DNA from: JAXLYX01 sp046351215
Lineage (GTDB): Bacteria > Myxococcota_A > Polyangia > Polyangiales > Houyiibacteriaceae
Length of the DNA: 64,000 bases
Reading direction: 5' to 3'
NCBI GenBank assembly: GCA_046351215.1
Contig: JAXLYX010000008.1
Coordinates: forward strand, 372,001-436,000
Positions 8,494 to 17,352 of the stretch are shown one piece after another. The notes below the pieces were generated by a model. That model was given only the letters and a program-made list of their open reading frames with translations, searched no databases and was not told the origin of the DNA. A program made the position numbers and the translations under genes. Within the stretch, counting starts at the first letter, position 1, and each line of letters begins with the position of its first letter.

Positions 8494-9873
8494 TCAGGGC
8501 TCCTCGCCGAGATCGACGGCGGTGCGGAGCACGAGCTGGAAGCGTCCCCGGCCGATCGAGGGGATGGCGAGATCCGGGCATTTCTCGGCCAGGCGTCGAC
8601 GCAGGAGGACGAGCCGGCTCTCGAGGTTGTCCCGCGGTCCGGGCAGGCCGATGGCGGATTGGACACGGAGCTCGCGGTTCGTGAACTCGGTGCGACCGGT
8701 CTTCGCGTGCGTCGTGAGCACGTACCAGAGGATCCGCGCCGGCACGTTGCGGATCAGGTATTCGTCGTCGACGAAGAGGCACTCGTCGTGGGCGAAGTAC
8801 CGGAGCCTCCGCGCGACCTGGGCCTGCGTCTTCTCCGCGTCGCGCGTCGTCGTGACGGGCGCTTCGGCCTCTTCCTCCTCGCGTGAGCGGAGCAGGACGG
8901 AATCGATCGCGCTCGCGACCTGGTTCGAGACGACCTCGAGGAACGTCTCGTGCCAGGCGTCGAAAGCCATGCGCTCCCGGCTCTCGACCGCGAAGACGCC
9001 GACGAGCCGGTCTCCGACGAGGAGCGGGAGCGCGAGCTGGCTCTCGGCATCCGAGAGGCCGGGCAGGGGCAGCTCGGGCGAGAGCGTGCCGCGCCCGCCC
9101 ATCCGCTCGACCTTGCCGCGGATCGCGCGCTGGTAGCGGAGCTCGGCATCGACCACGCCGACGCGGACGACCTCGCGATCGCGCGCCACCGTTCCGACGA
9201 GGCCCTGACCGATCGGGACCTCGGCGCCGACCTCCCCCTCCTGGTAGCCGTGCGTACCGACCACGTAGAGCTTCTCGCCGGCCTCGTCGGGGAAGAGGAC
9301 CATCGCATGCTCGAAGCCGAGCTCCTGCTCGAGCGACTCGAAGAGGGCGGCGAGGAGCGAGTCGAGGTCCGAGGCGGCCCGCAGGCGCTGCGAGATCGTC
9401 TGCAGCGCGCGCAGCTCGGAGCGTGGGCGCGTGTCGGGCAGCGCCGCGTCGTGAGGCGTCTCGGGGCTCGCGTCGAGGAACCCCTCGCGGGGCTCGACCG
9501 AGAGCACGTCGTAGACGTCGGCGGTGCGGAGGGCGAAGACGCCCTTCATGCCGACCTGGCTCGCGATCGCCGAGATGCGCGCGGCCATCCGGTCGAAGAG
9601 CGGACCCTCGGCCTCCTCGTGCGAGAACCGCGCCTCGATCCGGTACGCCTCGAAAGAGACGGGATCGTAGACCTCGAGGACCACGCGCGGGTTCTCGAGC
9701 ACGTTCCGCTTCGTCTTGTTGAAGAACTGGCAGGAGAGCGCGATCCGATCCCCCGGCAGCCGTTCGATCTCGCTCAGGTACGAGACGTTCGGCATCCCCT
9801 CGCGATCGCTCGTCGCGATCATCGCCGGCACGAAGCCGTAGAAGCAGCGATCGGGGAGGTCGTCGATCTTCAT
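8494..9873 (-). CDS. Split-barrel flavin-binding-like / GAF / winged-helix fusion protein
   Basis: A 459-residue protein with three parts. Residues 1-150 resemble the pyridoxamine-phosphate-oxidase split barrel (CFYGFVPAMIATSDREGMPNVSYLSE; SCQFFNKTKRNVLENPRV). Residues about 180-330 form a GAF sensor domain (LRALQTISQRLRAASDL ... VGTHGYQEGEVGAEVPIGQGLVGTVA ... LALPLLVGDRLVGVFAVES). Residues about 350-450 look like an OmpR-type winged helix (FTNRELR, LESRLVLLRRRLAEK, SIGRGRFQLVL). This suggests a flavin- or heme-responsive regulator, which is an inference. The start ATG overlaps the stop of the upstream split-barrel gene (ATGA), indicating translational coupling. Confidence 0.82.
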   Translation of the reverse strand: MKIDDLPDRCFYGFVPAMIATSDREGMPNVSYLSEIERLPGDRIALSCQFFNKTKRNVLENPRVVLEVYDPVSFEAYRIEARFSHEEAEGPLFDRMAARISAIASQVGMKGVFALRTADVYDVLSVEPREGFLDASPETPHDAALPDTRPRSELRALQTISQRLRAASDLDSLLAALFESLEQELGFEHAMVLFPDEAGEKLYVVGTHGYQEGEVGAEVPIGQGLVGTVARDREVVRVGVVDAELRYQRAIRGKVERMGGRGTLSPELPLPGLSDAESQLALPLLVGDRLVGVFAVESRERMAFDAWHETFLEVVSNQVASAIDSVLLRSREEEEAEAPVTTTRDAEKTQAQVARRLRYFAHDECLFVDDEYLIRNVPARILWYVLTTHAKTGRTEFTNRELRVQSAIGLPGPRDNLESRLVLLRRRLAEKCPDLAIPSIGRGRFQLVLRTAVDLGEEP

Positions 9874-10361
9874 CGCGCGCTGCCCAGGGATCCGGGATCG
9901 CCGGCCTTCGGTCCCGGCGTCTGGTCGAACGACTCCTCCACCGCGACGTCGACCGCGAAGCAGGGATCGACCCGCAGCTTCCCGGAGACCGAGCGGGCCA
10001 TGCCGACGAGGTGGGTCGCCTCGACGAAGGCGATGCGATAGCTCCGGGCGATCTCGCGCTCCGCCTCCGTCGCCTCCCGCACGGCGAGGCAGCGTCCCTT
10101 GAGCTGCACGCCTCGGTGGTCGATCGGCCGGCTGAAGGTCACGGCGATCCGGCTCCCCGCCTCGAGATTCGCCCGCGTCCTCGCGCCCGTCACCGAAGGG
10201 ACGAGCACCGTGAAGCCCCGGCGGTCCGCGGCCACGACCGCGCCCGCTCCGCGCACCGGCTCCGGGAGCCCGCCCGGATCCGTCGTGGCGACGAGGAGGC
10301 TCACCCCGCTCTCGAGGAAGTCGATGCAGGAGGCCGGGAGCTCGAGGGCGGAGCCGGACAT
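9870..10361 (-). CDS. Pyridoxamine 5'-phosphate oxidase family protein
   Basis: A 163-residue stand-alone split-barrel protein of the general-stress or flavin-nucleotide-binding type. The N-terminal strand region (SGVSLLVATTDPGGLPEPVRGAG) and the central segment (GARTRANLEAGSRIAVTFSRP) are typical of FMN-binding split barrels, and a short acidic/Pro-rich tail follows. It overlaps the start of the GAF fusion gene by 4 bp, so both products are made in fixed ratio and may form a heteromer or share a cofactor. Substrate or cofactor cannot be read from sequence. Confidence 0.82.
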   Translation of the reverse strand: MSGSALELPASCIDFLESGVSLLVATTDPGGLPEPVRGAGAVVAADRRGFTVLVPSVTGARTRANLEAGSRIAVTFSRPIDHRGVQLKGRCLAVREATEAEREIARSYRIAFVEATHLVGMARSVSGKLRVDPCFAVDVAVEESFDQTPGPKAGDPGSLGSAR

Positions 10362-10385
10362 GCGCCGAACCTACATCCGTCCGAG

Positions 10386-10658
10386 TCAGCGTCGGAAGAG
10401 GAAGACCCCGATCGCGGCCGCGAGGCCGAGGCCGATGGCGCCGCCGACGAGCAGGCCGAGGATCACGACCTTGCGCTGGTCGTCCCCGGGGGCTCCGCTG
10501 CGGGACGGACGGGCGTCCGCGAAGGTGGATGCTCCTCCCGCGGCCACGGCCTCCGCCGCCCCGACGAGGACCATCCCGCAGGCCGGGCAGTCCCCGTCGA
10601 CGAGCTCGGCCGGTCCGAACGCATGGCCGCAACGCAGGCAACGCATGGGGGGAATCAT
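10386..10658 (-). CDS. Zinc-ribbon protein with C-terminal transmembrane anchor
   Basis: A protein of about 90 residues. Two CxxC knuckles (CLRC and CPAC) near the N-terminus form a zinc ribbon of the rubredoxin/zf type, an Ala-rich linker follows, and the C-terminus has one transmembrane helix (VVILGLLVGGAIGLGLAAAIGVFLF) ending in RR. The start at 10658 has GGAT upstream; a second ATG four codons later has no ribosome site. It lies upstream of, and on the same strand as, the split-barrel/GAF pair. The function is unknown; such proteins are often small membrane adaptors. Confidence 0.65.
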   Translation of the reverse strand: MIPPMRCLRCGHAFGPAELVDGDCPACGMVLVGAAEAVAAGGASTFADARPSRSGAPGDDQRKVVILGLLVGGAIGLGLAAAIGVFLFRR

Positions 10659-10704
10659 GCCAGATCCGGGGGCCGCCCGCCGGCCTTTCGCGCCGGCCGG
10701 TCGG

Positions 10705-13209
10705 TCAGGGCCGGCGAGCCCGTGGGCGGCGACGCCGCCACCACGCGGGAAGCGCATCGAGGAGGGCGAAGGGAAGGAGCGTGGCCGCGCCGGCCGCGGA
10801 GAGGCCCCGCGCCCAATCCGCGGCATGCAGGGGCTGGAGGTGCAGCAGCCGAGCGACGGATGCCGGCTGGACGAGGACCGCCACCAGCAGGATCGGGAGG
10901 ACCGTCATCACGAGGGCGGAGCGCGTCCGGAATCGGCCGAGGATGCCCGAAAGGAACGAGCTCGATGCCGAGAGCAGCAGCATCGCCATCGCCCTCGCGT
11001 GCTCGACGTGTCCCTGGGGGGCGAGGCTCCGTTCGTACCCTCGGAGGATCGCCAACGTGATCGTGCCTCCCACCACCCCGAGCAGGATCCATTCGCGGGG
11101 GGAGAAGAAGCCGGTCGTGCGGCGGCCCCGACGCGGAGGGAGCCTTCCGGGGGACGGCAGCCCCTGGAACACGAGCATGGCCGTCGGATGGATGATGGCC
11201 TCGAGCCAGACGACGTGGATCGGGAGGTACAAGACCGGATGGCCCGTGAACGGGATGAACGTCGCGGTCAGGACCAACGGGATGTGGATCGAGAGCAGGT
11301 ACTGGAAGCTCGCCTGCAGGTTCCGGAAGAGCTGCCGGCCTTCGGCCACGGCACGCACGACGGTCGTGAAGTCGTCGTCGAGCAGGACGATCGAGGCCGC
11401 TTCGCGCGCGCTCCGCGTCCCGCGGTTGCCCATCGCGATCCCGACGTCGGCGGCTTGCAGCGCGGGCACGTCGTTGACCCCGTCACCGGTCACCGCCACG
11501 AGCTCGCCCGCGGCGCGGAGAGCGCGGACGATCGAGAGCTTGTGACTCGGAAGGGCCCTCGCGACCACGTCGACGTCCGTGAGCGACGCGCCGGCCTCGG
11601 CGTCTTCTCCCAGGATGACGCGCGGTGAGGAACCCCCGATTCCGAGCGCGCGCGCCACGGACTCGGCCGTGGCCGGGTGGTCGCCCGTGATCATCACGAT
11701 CCGCATGCCGGCGGCGCGACACTCCGCGACGGCGTCCGCGACGCCGTCACGGACGGGATCCTCGCAGGCGAGCAGACCCGCGAAGCTGCCATCCCGATCG
11801 GGCTCGCCGCCCACCCACGGCCCATGGAGTCGCCAGGAGGCGCAGGCGAGCACCTTGTGCCCGCCGGCCGCGAGTCGATCGACCTCGGCGAGCCAGGCGT
11901 CGCGCTCCGCGGCGGCGATGGAGCACGCGGCGAGGATCGTCTCGGGCGACCCCTTCGTGACCGCGAGGACTCCCTGCTCGTCCTCGACGATCGCGGTCTC
12001 CCGCCGTCGTCTTTCGGTGTAGGGGTGGACCTCGAGCACCCGCGGCGACGTCTGCGGGGGCACGAGCCCCGCCGATCGCGAGAGGATCGCGAGGTCCAGG
12101 GGATCGCCGGACTCGTCGCGCGAGGCGAGAGACGCGATCCCGAGCAGCTCGGACTCCGTGAGCCCGGGCGCCGGGACGAGGTGCTCGAGGCGCAGGAGCC
12201 CCATCGTCATCGTGCCGGTCTTGTCCGACGCGATGCAGGTGATCCGGCCGATGTTCTCGACCGAGACGGCTCGTCGCACCAGGGCCTTGCGCTTCGCCAG
12301 CCGATAGACCCCCACCCCGAGGAAGACCGTGAACACGACCGGGAATTCCTCGGGCAGCGCGGCGACGGCCAGGGTCGCGGCCGAGACCAGGGCATCGACC
12401 ACGCCGTGCCCTTGCCGGAACCGGATGGCTGCCAGCATCACGCAGAGCACGCCGGCGAAGACGAGGAGCAACGAGACGAGCTGCCCGATGGCCGCCTGCA
12501 GCGGCGTGCGCTCGTGGCCTGCTCGACTGCTGCGCACGATGTCGCCGTACCACGTGGCTCGGCCGGTGTGGACGACGAGGGCTTCCCCGTGCCCCGTCAG
12601 CATCCGGGTGCCCGCGAAGCCCCAATGGAGGCCGTCGACGTAGACGACCCCTTCGCCCTCGACGTCGGGTGGCTCGGAGCCGTCTTCGTAGGCGCGCTTG
12701 CCGACGGGCAGGGACTCGCCCGTCAGCGAGGACTCGTCCGTCTGGACGTTCTCGGTCGAGACGAAGACGACGTCGGCGGGCAGGCCTTCGCCCGCCGTGA
12801 TCCGGACGCGGTCGCCGGGGACGAGCTCGAGCGAGGGGACGACCTTCCATCCACCGTCGCGGAGGACCGACGAGGTCGGGGCCAGCGTCTGGCCGAGCGC
12901 CTCCGTCGAGGCCTGCGTGCGACGGTGCAGGAACGCGTCCATGCCGATCAGCGGCACGATCGACACGAGGAGCGTGAGACCCTCGGTCCATTCCCCGAGG
13001 CCCGTGTAGGCGAGCCCCGTGGCGACGAGGAACCAGATCATCGGGTCACGGCTCGTCTCGCGGGCGAGCGCGACCCAAGGGTTCTCCGCCGCTTCGAGGA
13101 TCTCGTTCGGACCGTGCTCGGCCCTGCGACGAGCGACCTCGTCTTCGTCCAGGCCTCGAGGACGATCGGCGAGCGCCCTCAGGACCCTGACCGGAGCTTC
13201 TCTTCGCAT
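10705..13209 (-). CDS. Cation-transporting P-type ATPase (P2-like)
   Basis: An 834-residue P-type ATPase with N-terminal cation_ATPase_N region, actuator loop (TDESSLTGESLPVGKR), phosphorylation site DKTGTMT near residue 325, nucleotide-binding domain, hinge motif GDGVNDVPAL and about four to six C-terminal transmembrane helices. TM4 carries LPEEFPVVF instead of the Ca pump PEGLP, seen in a subgroup of bacterial P2-type pumps with unsettled ion specificity. It exports or imports a cation across the inner membrane at the cost of ATP. A second P-type ATPase, MgtA-like, is at about 39-41.5 kb and is not a close relative. Confidence 0.93.
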   Translation of the reverse strand: MRREAPVRVLRALADRPRGLDEDEVARRRAEHGPNEILEAAENPWVALARETSRDPMIWFLVATGLAYTGLGEWTEGLTLLVSIVPLIGMDAFLHRRTQASTEALGQTLAPTSSVLRDGGWKVVPSLELVPGDRVRITAGEGLPADVVFVSTENVQTDESSLTGESLPVGKRAYEDGSEPPDVEGEGVVYVDGLHWGFAGTRMLTGHGEALVVHTGRATWYGDIVRSSRAGHERTPLQAAIGQLVSLLLVFAGVLCVMLAAIRFRQGHGVVDALVSAATLAVAALPEEFPVVFTVFLGVGVYRLAKRKALVRRAVSVENIGRITCIASDKTGTMTMGLLRLEHLVPAPGLTESELLGIASLASRDESGDPLDLAILSRSAGLVPPQTSPRVLEVHPYTERRRRETAIVEDEQGVLAVTKGSPETILAACSIAAAERDAWLAEVDRLAAGGHKVLACASWRLHGPWVGGEPDRDGSFAGLLACEDPVRDGVADAVAECRAAGMRIVMITGDHPATAESVARALGIGGSSPRVILGEDAEAGASLTDVDVVARALPSHKLSIVRALRAAGELVAVTGDGVNDVPALQAADVGIAMGNRGTRSAREAASIVLLDDDFTTVVRAVAEGRQLFRNLQASFQYLLSIHIPLVLTATFIPFTGHPVLYLPIHVVWLEAIIHPTAMLVFQGLPSPGRLPPRRGRRTTGFFSPREWILLGVVGGTITLAILRGYERSLAPQGHVEHARAMAMLLLSASSSFLSGILGRFRTRSALVMTVLPILLVAVLVQPASVARLLHLQPLHAADWARGLSAAGAATLLPFALLDALPAWWRRRRPRARRP

Positions 13210-13252
13210 CGACCTTCGGCCCCCGCCCTCCGGGGCTCGGACGAGCCACTCC

Positions 13253-14362
13253 TCAGGCGACTCTCGCCTCTCTTCGGGCGCTTCCTCGCGGCGGTAGCGC
13301 GTAGCGGAAGATCCGCTCCCACACCGTCGCGAACTGACGTGTGAACGAGCCGCTATTGTACGGCAGGTGGCAGGCCGCCGCGAGGGCGCGGACCTCGACC
13401 GCGATCTCGGCGTAGCGGCACGAGGGCAGGTCGGGGAAGAGGTGGTGCTCGATCTGATGGCTGAGGTTGCCGGTCAGCACGTGGAAGAGCGGGCCTCCCT
13501 CGAGGTTGCTCGAGCCGAGCAGCTGTCGGACGTAGGACTCGGCGGGCGTCTCGTTCTCCGCCTCCGCCTCCGTGTACATCCGGACGCCCTCGGTGAAGTG
13601 CCCGCAGAAGATCACGGCGAAGGCCCAGACGTTCCGGAGCAGGTTCGCGACGACGTTCCCGAGGAGGACGGGGAGGAAGAAGGGTCCCGCGAGCGCCGGG
13701 AAGAAGACGTAGTCCTTCAGGATCTGTCGGGCGCCCTTCACGAGCAGGGGACGGAGCTCCCCGAGGATGGTGCGCAGGTCCTTCTCGCCGCGGAAGAACG
13801 GCTTCATCGGCACGTTGTGCCCGGAGATGCCCCACTCGAAGAAGAGGCCCATCAGGGCGGCGACGAGCGGTTGGAAGAGCCGGATCGGCTTCCACTCCTG
13901 CTCCTCGCACATGCGGATCGCCCCGTACCCGACGTCGCGATCCTTGCCGACGATGTTCGTGTACGTGTGGTGCATGAAGTTGTGGGTCGCTCGCCATCCG
14001 TCGCCCGGCGACGCCATGTCCCACTCGTAGCGACGACCCTCGAGCGAGGGATCGCCCGTGAAGTCGTACTGGCCGTGCATCACGTTGTGCCCGATCTCCA
14101 TGTTCTCGAGGATCTTCGAGATCGCGAGCAGGCACGTGCCGACGAGCCACGCGGGCGGGAAGACGCCGGCGAAGAGCAGCGCGCGGCCCGCGACCTCGAG
14201 CCCTCGCGAGAGTCGGACGAGGCGCCTGATGTAGCGCACGTCGCGCTCGCCGAGCTCGGCCCGAACGCGCGTGCGGATCGCGTCGATGCCCGCACCGAAG
14301 CGGGCGATGTCGTCGGCGCTCACGCGCCGTCCGTCCAGGAGGAGGAGGCTCTTCTCGGTCAT
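13253..14362 (-). CDS. Membrane fatty acid desaturase (acyl-lipid/acyl-CoA type)
   Basis: A 369-residue integral membrane di-iron desaturase. The three histidine boxes are present: HxxxH at 92-96, HxxxHH at 127-132, and HxxxHH at 302-307 within the sequence HQIEHHLFPDLP. Four hydrophobic helices are arranged in two pairs between them. The enzyme inserts a double bond into a fatty acyl chain using O2 and electrons. The start ATG has AAGGAC six bases upstream and lies 11 bp after the stop of the reductase gene, so the two form an operon and the reductase is its likely electron donor, as in mycobacterial DesA3 with Rv3230c. Confidence 0.93.
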   Translation of the reverse strand: MTEKSLLLLDGRRVSADDIARFGAGIDAIRTRVRAELGERDVRYIRRLVRLSRGLEVAGRALLFAGVFPPAWLVGTCLLAISKILENMEIGHNVMHGQYDFTGDPSLEGRRYEWDMASPGDGWRATHNFMHHTYTNIVGKDRDVGYGAIRMCEEQEWKPIRLFQPLVAALMGLFFEWGISGHNVPMKPFFRGEKDLRTILGELRPLLVKGARQILKDYVFFPALAGPFFLPVLLGNVVANLLRNVWAFAVIFCGHFTEGVRMYTEAEAENETPAESYVRQLLGSSNLEGGPLFHVLTGNLSHQIEHHLFPDLPSCRYAEIAVEVRALAAACHLPYNSGSFTRQFATVWERIFRYALPPRGSARREARVA

Positions 14363-14373
14363 CGGTCGGTCCT

Positions 14374-15510
14374 TCACACCGCGACGGTCACGTCGCTCCG
14401 GGGCACGGTGACGCAGAGGCGGATCTTCCGGCCGGGCTCGTCCGTCAGCGCTCCCGTCTGAAGATCCTCGACGGTGCCGGTCGCCAGCGTGCATTCGCAG
14501 GAATGGCAGAGGCCCTGGCGACAGCCGTGGCGCGGCGCGAGCCCGGCGCGCTCGGCCTGCTCGAGGAGGGGGGTGTCCTCGTCGCCGATCGCGACGCGTC
14601 CGCTCCGTGCGAAGTTCACCCCGTGCCGCGCCCCCCCGCGCGGGGCGCGCACCGGCATGCGCGCGGTGAACGCCTCCGAGAGGACGCGAGCGCCGAGACC
14701 CCGCGCGTGGAAGAAGCGACGCACGTCGTCGCGCAGGCCCTCCGGGCCGCAGACGTAGACGTGCGCGCGCTCGGGGTCGATCCCCACGGCCTCGAGGTGC
14801 TCGGGACGGAAATGCCCCTCGAGCTGCCCGGGGGACGGCGCCTCGCCGGTGACGGAGAAGCACACCCGGAGATCCTCCATGCGCGAGCCGAGCGCCTCGA
14901 GCCGATCCGCCAAGAGGGCCGTCGCACGTTCGCGGACGTAGACGACGCAGCGAGCCCGGCCGCGGTAGCCGCGCGCGACGAGGCTCTCGAGGAGGCTCGC
15001 GATCGGCGTCACGCCGCTCCCGCCCGCGACGAAGAGGAGCTCGTCCGGGAGCTCGTCCGGGAGCACCATCGCGCCGCCCGCCTCGCCGAGGACGACGACG
15101 TCGCCAGGAAGCGCCCGCTCCACCGCCCACGTCGAGACGAGCCCGCCCGGACGCGCCTGCACGGTCATCGTGACCGCGCCCGTCTCCGGCGCCGAGGAGA
15201 ACGAGAACGTGCGCGTGCGTCGCACGCCGTCGAGCTCGACGGTCAACGTCGCGTGCTGGCCCGCGCGATACCCGTCGAAGCGGAGGCTCGGCTCGAGCAC
15301 GAGGGTGACCGCGCGCTCCGTCTCGCGACGGATCTCCGAGATGCGTGCGCGCGTCTCGTGGCGGGCGAGCAAGGGGTCGACGAGCTCGAGGTAGTCGGGG
15401 ACGCGCCGCGGGTAGAGGAGCGCGGCCGTCACGCGGTTGTCGAGCAGCGCCGCCGCACGCTCGAGCAGGCGGCTCCTCGGGGCGGTTCGAGCGGGGATCG
15501 GCGAGGTCAT
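14374..15510 (-). CDS. Flavin/2Fe-2S oxidoreductase, electron donor for the desaturase
   Basis: A 378-residue ferredoxin reductase. After an 80-residue N-terminal extension comes an FAD-binding barrel (motif RAGQHATLTV near residues 90-110), a NAD(P)-binding domain (FVAGGSGVTPIASLLESL; YVCGPEGL), and a C-terminal plant-type 2Fe-2S ferredoxin domain with cysteines at about 330, 335, 338 and 366 (CX4CX2CX27C). The chain would carry electrons from NAD(P)H through FAD to the iron-sulfur cluster and on to the desaturase encoded 11 bp downstream. The start has GGAG upstream. Confidence 0.93.
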   Translation of the reverse strand: MTSPIPARTAPRSRLLERAAALLDNRVTAALLYPRRVPDYLELVDPLLARHETRARISEIRRETERAVTLVLEPSLRFDGYRAGQHATLTVELDGVRRTRTFSFSSAPETGAVTMTVQARPGGLVSTWAVERALPGDVVVLGEAGGAMVLPDELPDELLFVAGGSGVTPIASLLESLVARGYRGRARCVVYVRERATALLADRLEALGSRMEDLRVCFSVTGEAPSPGQLEGHFRPEHLEAVGIDPERAHVYVCGPEGLRDDVRRFFHARGLGARVLSEAFTARMPVRAPRGGARHGVNFARSGRVAIGDEDTPLLEQAERAGLAPRHGCRQGLCHSCECTLATGTVEDLQTGALTDEPGRKIRLCVTVPRSDVTVAV

Positions 15511-15707
15511 GGACGGCTCCCTCCACCGCGCGGAGGCGCCGCGGTGAGTTCGTCCCTTCCTTATGCGGACGCCGCGCGTTTCCATCATTGACCGCGAGAG
15601 ACAGCGAGGTGACGGAGGCGATCGCCGCGGGACGCGCGACGCCACGGAGGTTCCCGCGTGTCGTGCGCGGTGAGCCAGGGCGCGGGTTGACCCTCCCTCG
15701 GGCCGCG

Positions 15708-16649
15708 ATGCAAAACGGAGGCGTGACTTCGTCCCCCCTCGCCCGCTCGAGCCTGCTCCTCCTCGCGTTCGTCGCCGCGTGCGGCGGATCCCACGCGCCC
15801 ACCGAGACCGCCGAGACCCTGGAGTCGCCCACCCACCGGATCGTGCTGCACCGCGGATTCCAGCCCGACCAGACGTACCGCTTCGAGGCGACGGGTACGA
15901 ACCGCGTGCGGGTCTCGACGGGCTCGCCGCCCGTTCCCTCGCTGTCCTACGACCAGACGTCGAGGATCGAGCTCGTCGCTCGGGAGACGGTGCTCGAGAC
16001 GAATGCGATCGGACAGGCGGCGCGCACGGTCTACGACGTCGAACGGCTCGATGTCGTCACCGGGGATGCGCGACGGGCCGGGGCCCGGCCGGGGCAGCGG
16101 ATCGAGGTGGTGGCCGCGGAGCGCGCGCGCGACGTCGGCGTCACGCTCGTCGGTGGCACGCTCGACCCGCAGGTCCGGATGCTCCTCCTCACGGTGCTCG
16201 ACGTCACGCAGGCCGTGTACACGGACGACCACCTCTTCGGCACCCTCACGCCGCAGTCGGTCGGCTCGTGGTGGTCGATCGACCCCGTGCGCGTGAACGA
16301 GGCGATGCTCTTGCCGGGTCAGTTCTCGGGCCTCGGAGAGGTCTCGGGCGAGACGACGCTGGTCGCGATGGAGTGGGAGGCGAACCTCCCCTGCGCGCGC
16401 ATCGACACCGAGCTCCGCATCGAGGGCGTGGTGCTCGCGGAGCGCATCCCGAATTTCACGCCCGGCCGCGGCTCGCTGCACGCGCGCTTCTCCGCTTGCT
16501 ACCCGATCGACGCGCGCCTGCACCCGCGGACCCGTAGGGTTTCTCAGGACTTCACGCTCGGCGGCCGGGTGCGCGGGCCGAACGGCTATCTCCCGGCGGA
16601 CCTCGCCGCGCATGTCGAGCTCACGACGACGCGAACGCCCCTGCCCTGA
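15708..16649 (+). CDS. Lipoprotein of unknown function
   Basis: A 313-residue protein with a lipoprotein signal (hydrophobic SLLLLAFVAACGG, lipidated Cys near residue 26). The mature part is beta-rich without a recognised domain. It starts with RIVLHRGFQPDQTYRFEATGTNRV, which is reminiscent of proteins that hold a conserved outer barrel or a lipid-binding fold. No catalytic motif is seen. An alternative GTG start lies at 15723, only two bases after a GGAG. It is divergent from the desaturase operon and converges on the DUF3604 pair. Confidence 0.75.
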   Translation: MQNGGVTSSPLARSSLLLLAFVAACGGSHAPTETAETLESPTHRIVLHRGFQPDQTYRFEATGTNRVRVSTGSPPVPSLSYDQTSRIELVARETVLETNAIGQAARTVYDVERLDVVTGDARRAGARPGQRIEVVAAERARDVGVTLVGGTLDPQVRMLLLTVLDVTQAVYTDDHLFGTLTPQSVGSWWSIDPVRVNEAMLLPGQFSGLGEVSGETTLVAMEWEANLPCARIDTELRIEGVVLAERIPNFTPGRGSLHARFSACYPIDARLHPRTRRVSQDFTLGGRVRGPNGYLPADLAAHVELTTTRTPLP

Positions 16650-16670
16650 GCCTCGGTTCCTCGCTCCCCG

Positions 16671-17352
16671 CTCAGCGGGGCGGCAGGTACCAGATGGGGG
16701 AGGACCAGGCGCGCTCCTCGACGGTCTTGGGGATGTTGGGATCGCAGCAGGAGTAGAGGGGATCGGTCGAGGTCGTGGTGCTGCAGTCGACGCCGAGGTC
16801 CCTGCAGACGTAGCGCTGCCACCGGCAGGTCGGGTTCTCTCGGACGCGGACGTAGTAGAAGGCGGGCTGCGCGGGATCGAAATCGGGGTCGACCCACTCG
16901 GTGCAGATCGAGTCGGCGCCGGTGCCGCTGGTCGTGCAGGTGTTCGGGTCGACGGTCGGCGGCGAGCCCCCGTTCGGCGCCTCGTAGAGCGGGTAGACGC
17001 GCTCCTGGGTGGTGGTGCCGTCGTGCCATCCCTTGACGATCTCGACGTAGCGGAGGGGCACGCTCTCGGTGTCGCGGAGGGCCGTGACGACGAAGCGCGG
17101 GGCCGTCGTCGCATGCCGCGGGCGGACGAGGTCGCCGCCCATCGGCACGCCGTGGGCGTAGGCCTGGGCGACGAGGTCGGGCGAGTCGCAGAGGCCGGCG
17201 GGCTCGTCGAAGCCTCCGAAGAAGCGGAGGATGATGCGCGTGCCGCTCGTCGCGTAGGTCTCGCGGCGGCGCATCGCCGAGAAGAGCGAGGGACGCGAGT
17301 TCTCCTCGGCCCAGACGACCGCGAGACCTCCCGGCGAGGAGCGGACGGTGTT
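16671..17352. repeat. Near-identical tract shared with 18704-19385
   Basis: This 682-bp stretch covers the last third of DUF3604 copy 1. Aligned to 18704-19385 at a fixed offset of 2033, I count six differences and no gap (positions 16684, 16687 and four further on). Outside the tract the copies differ much more, for example right after 17352. The sharp edge suggests gene conversion. Confidence 0.85.
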
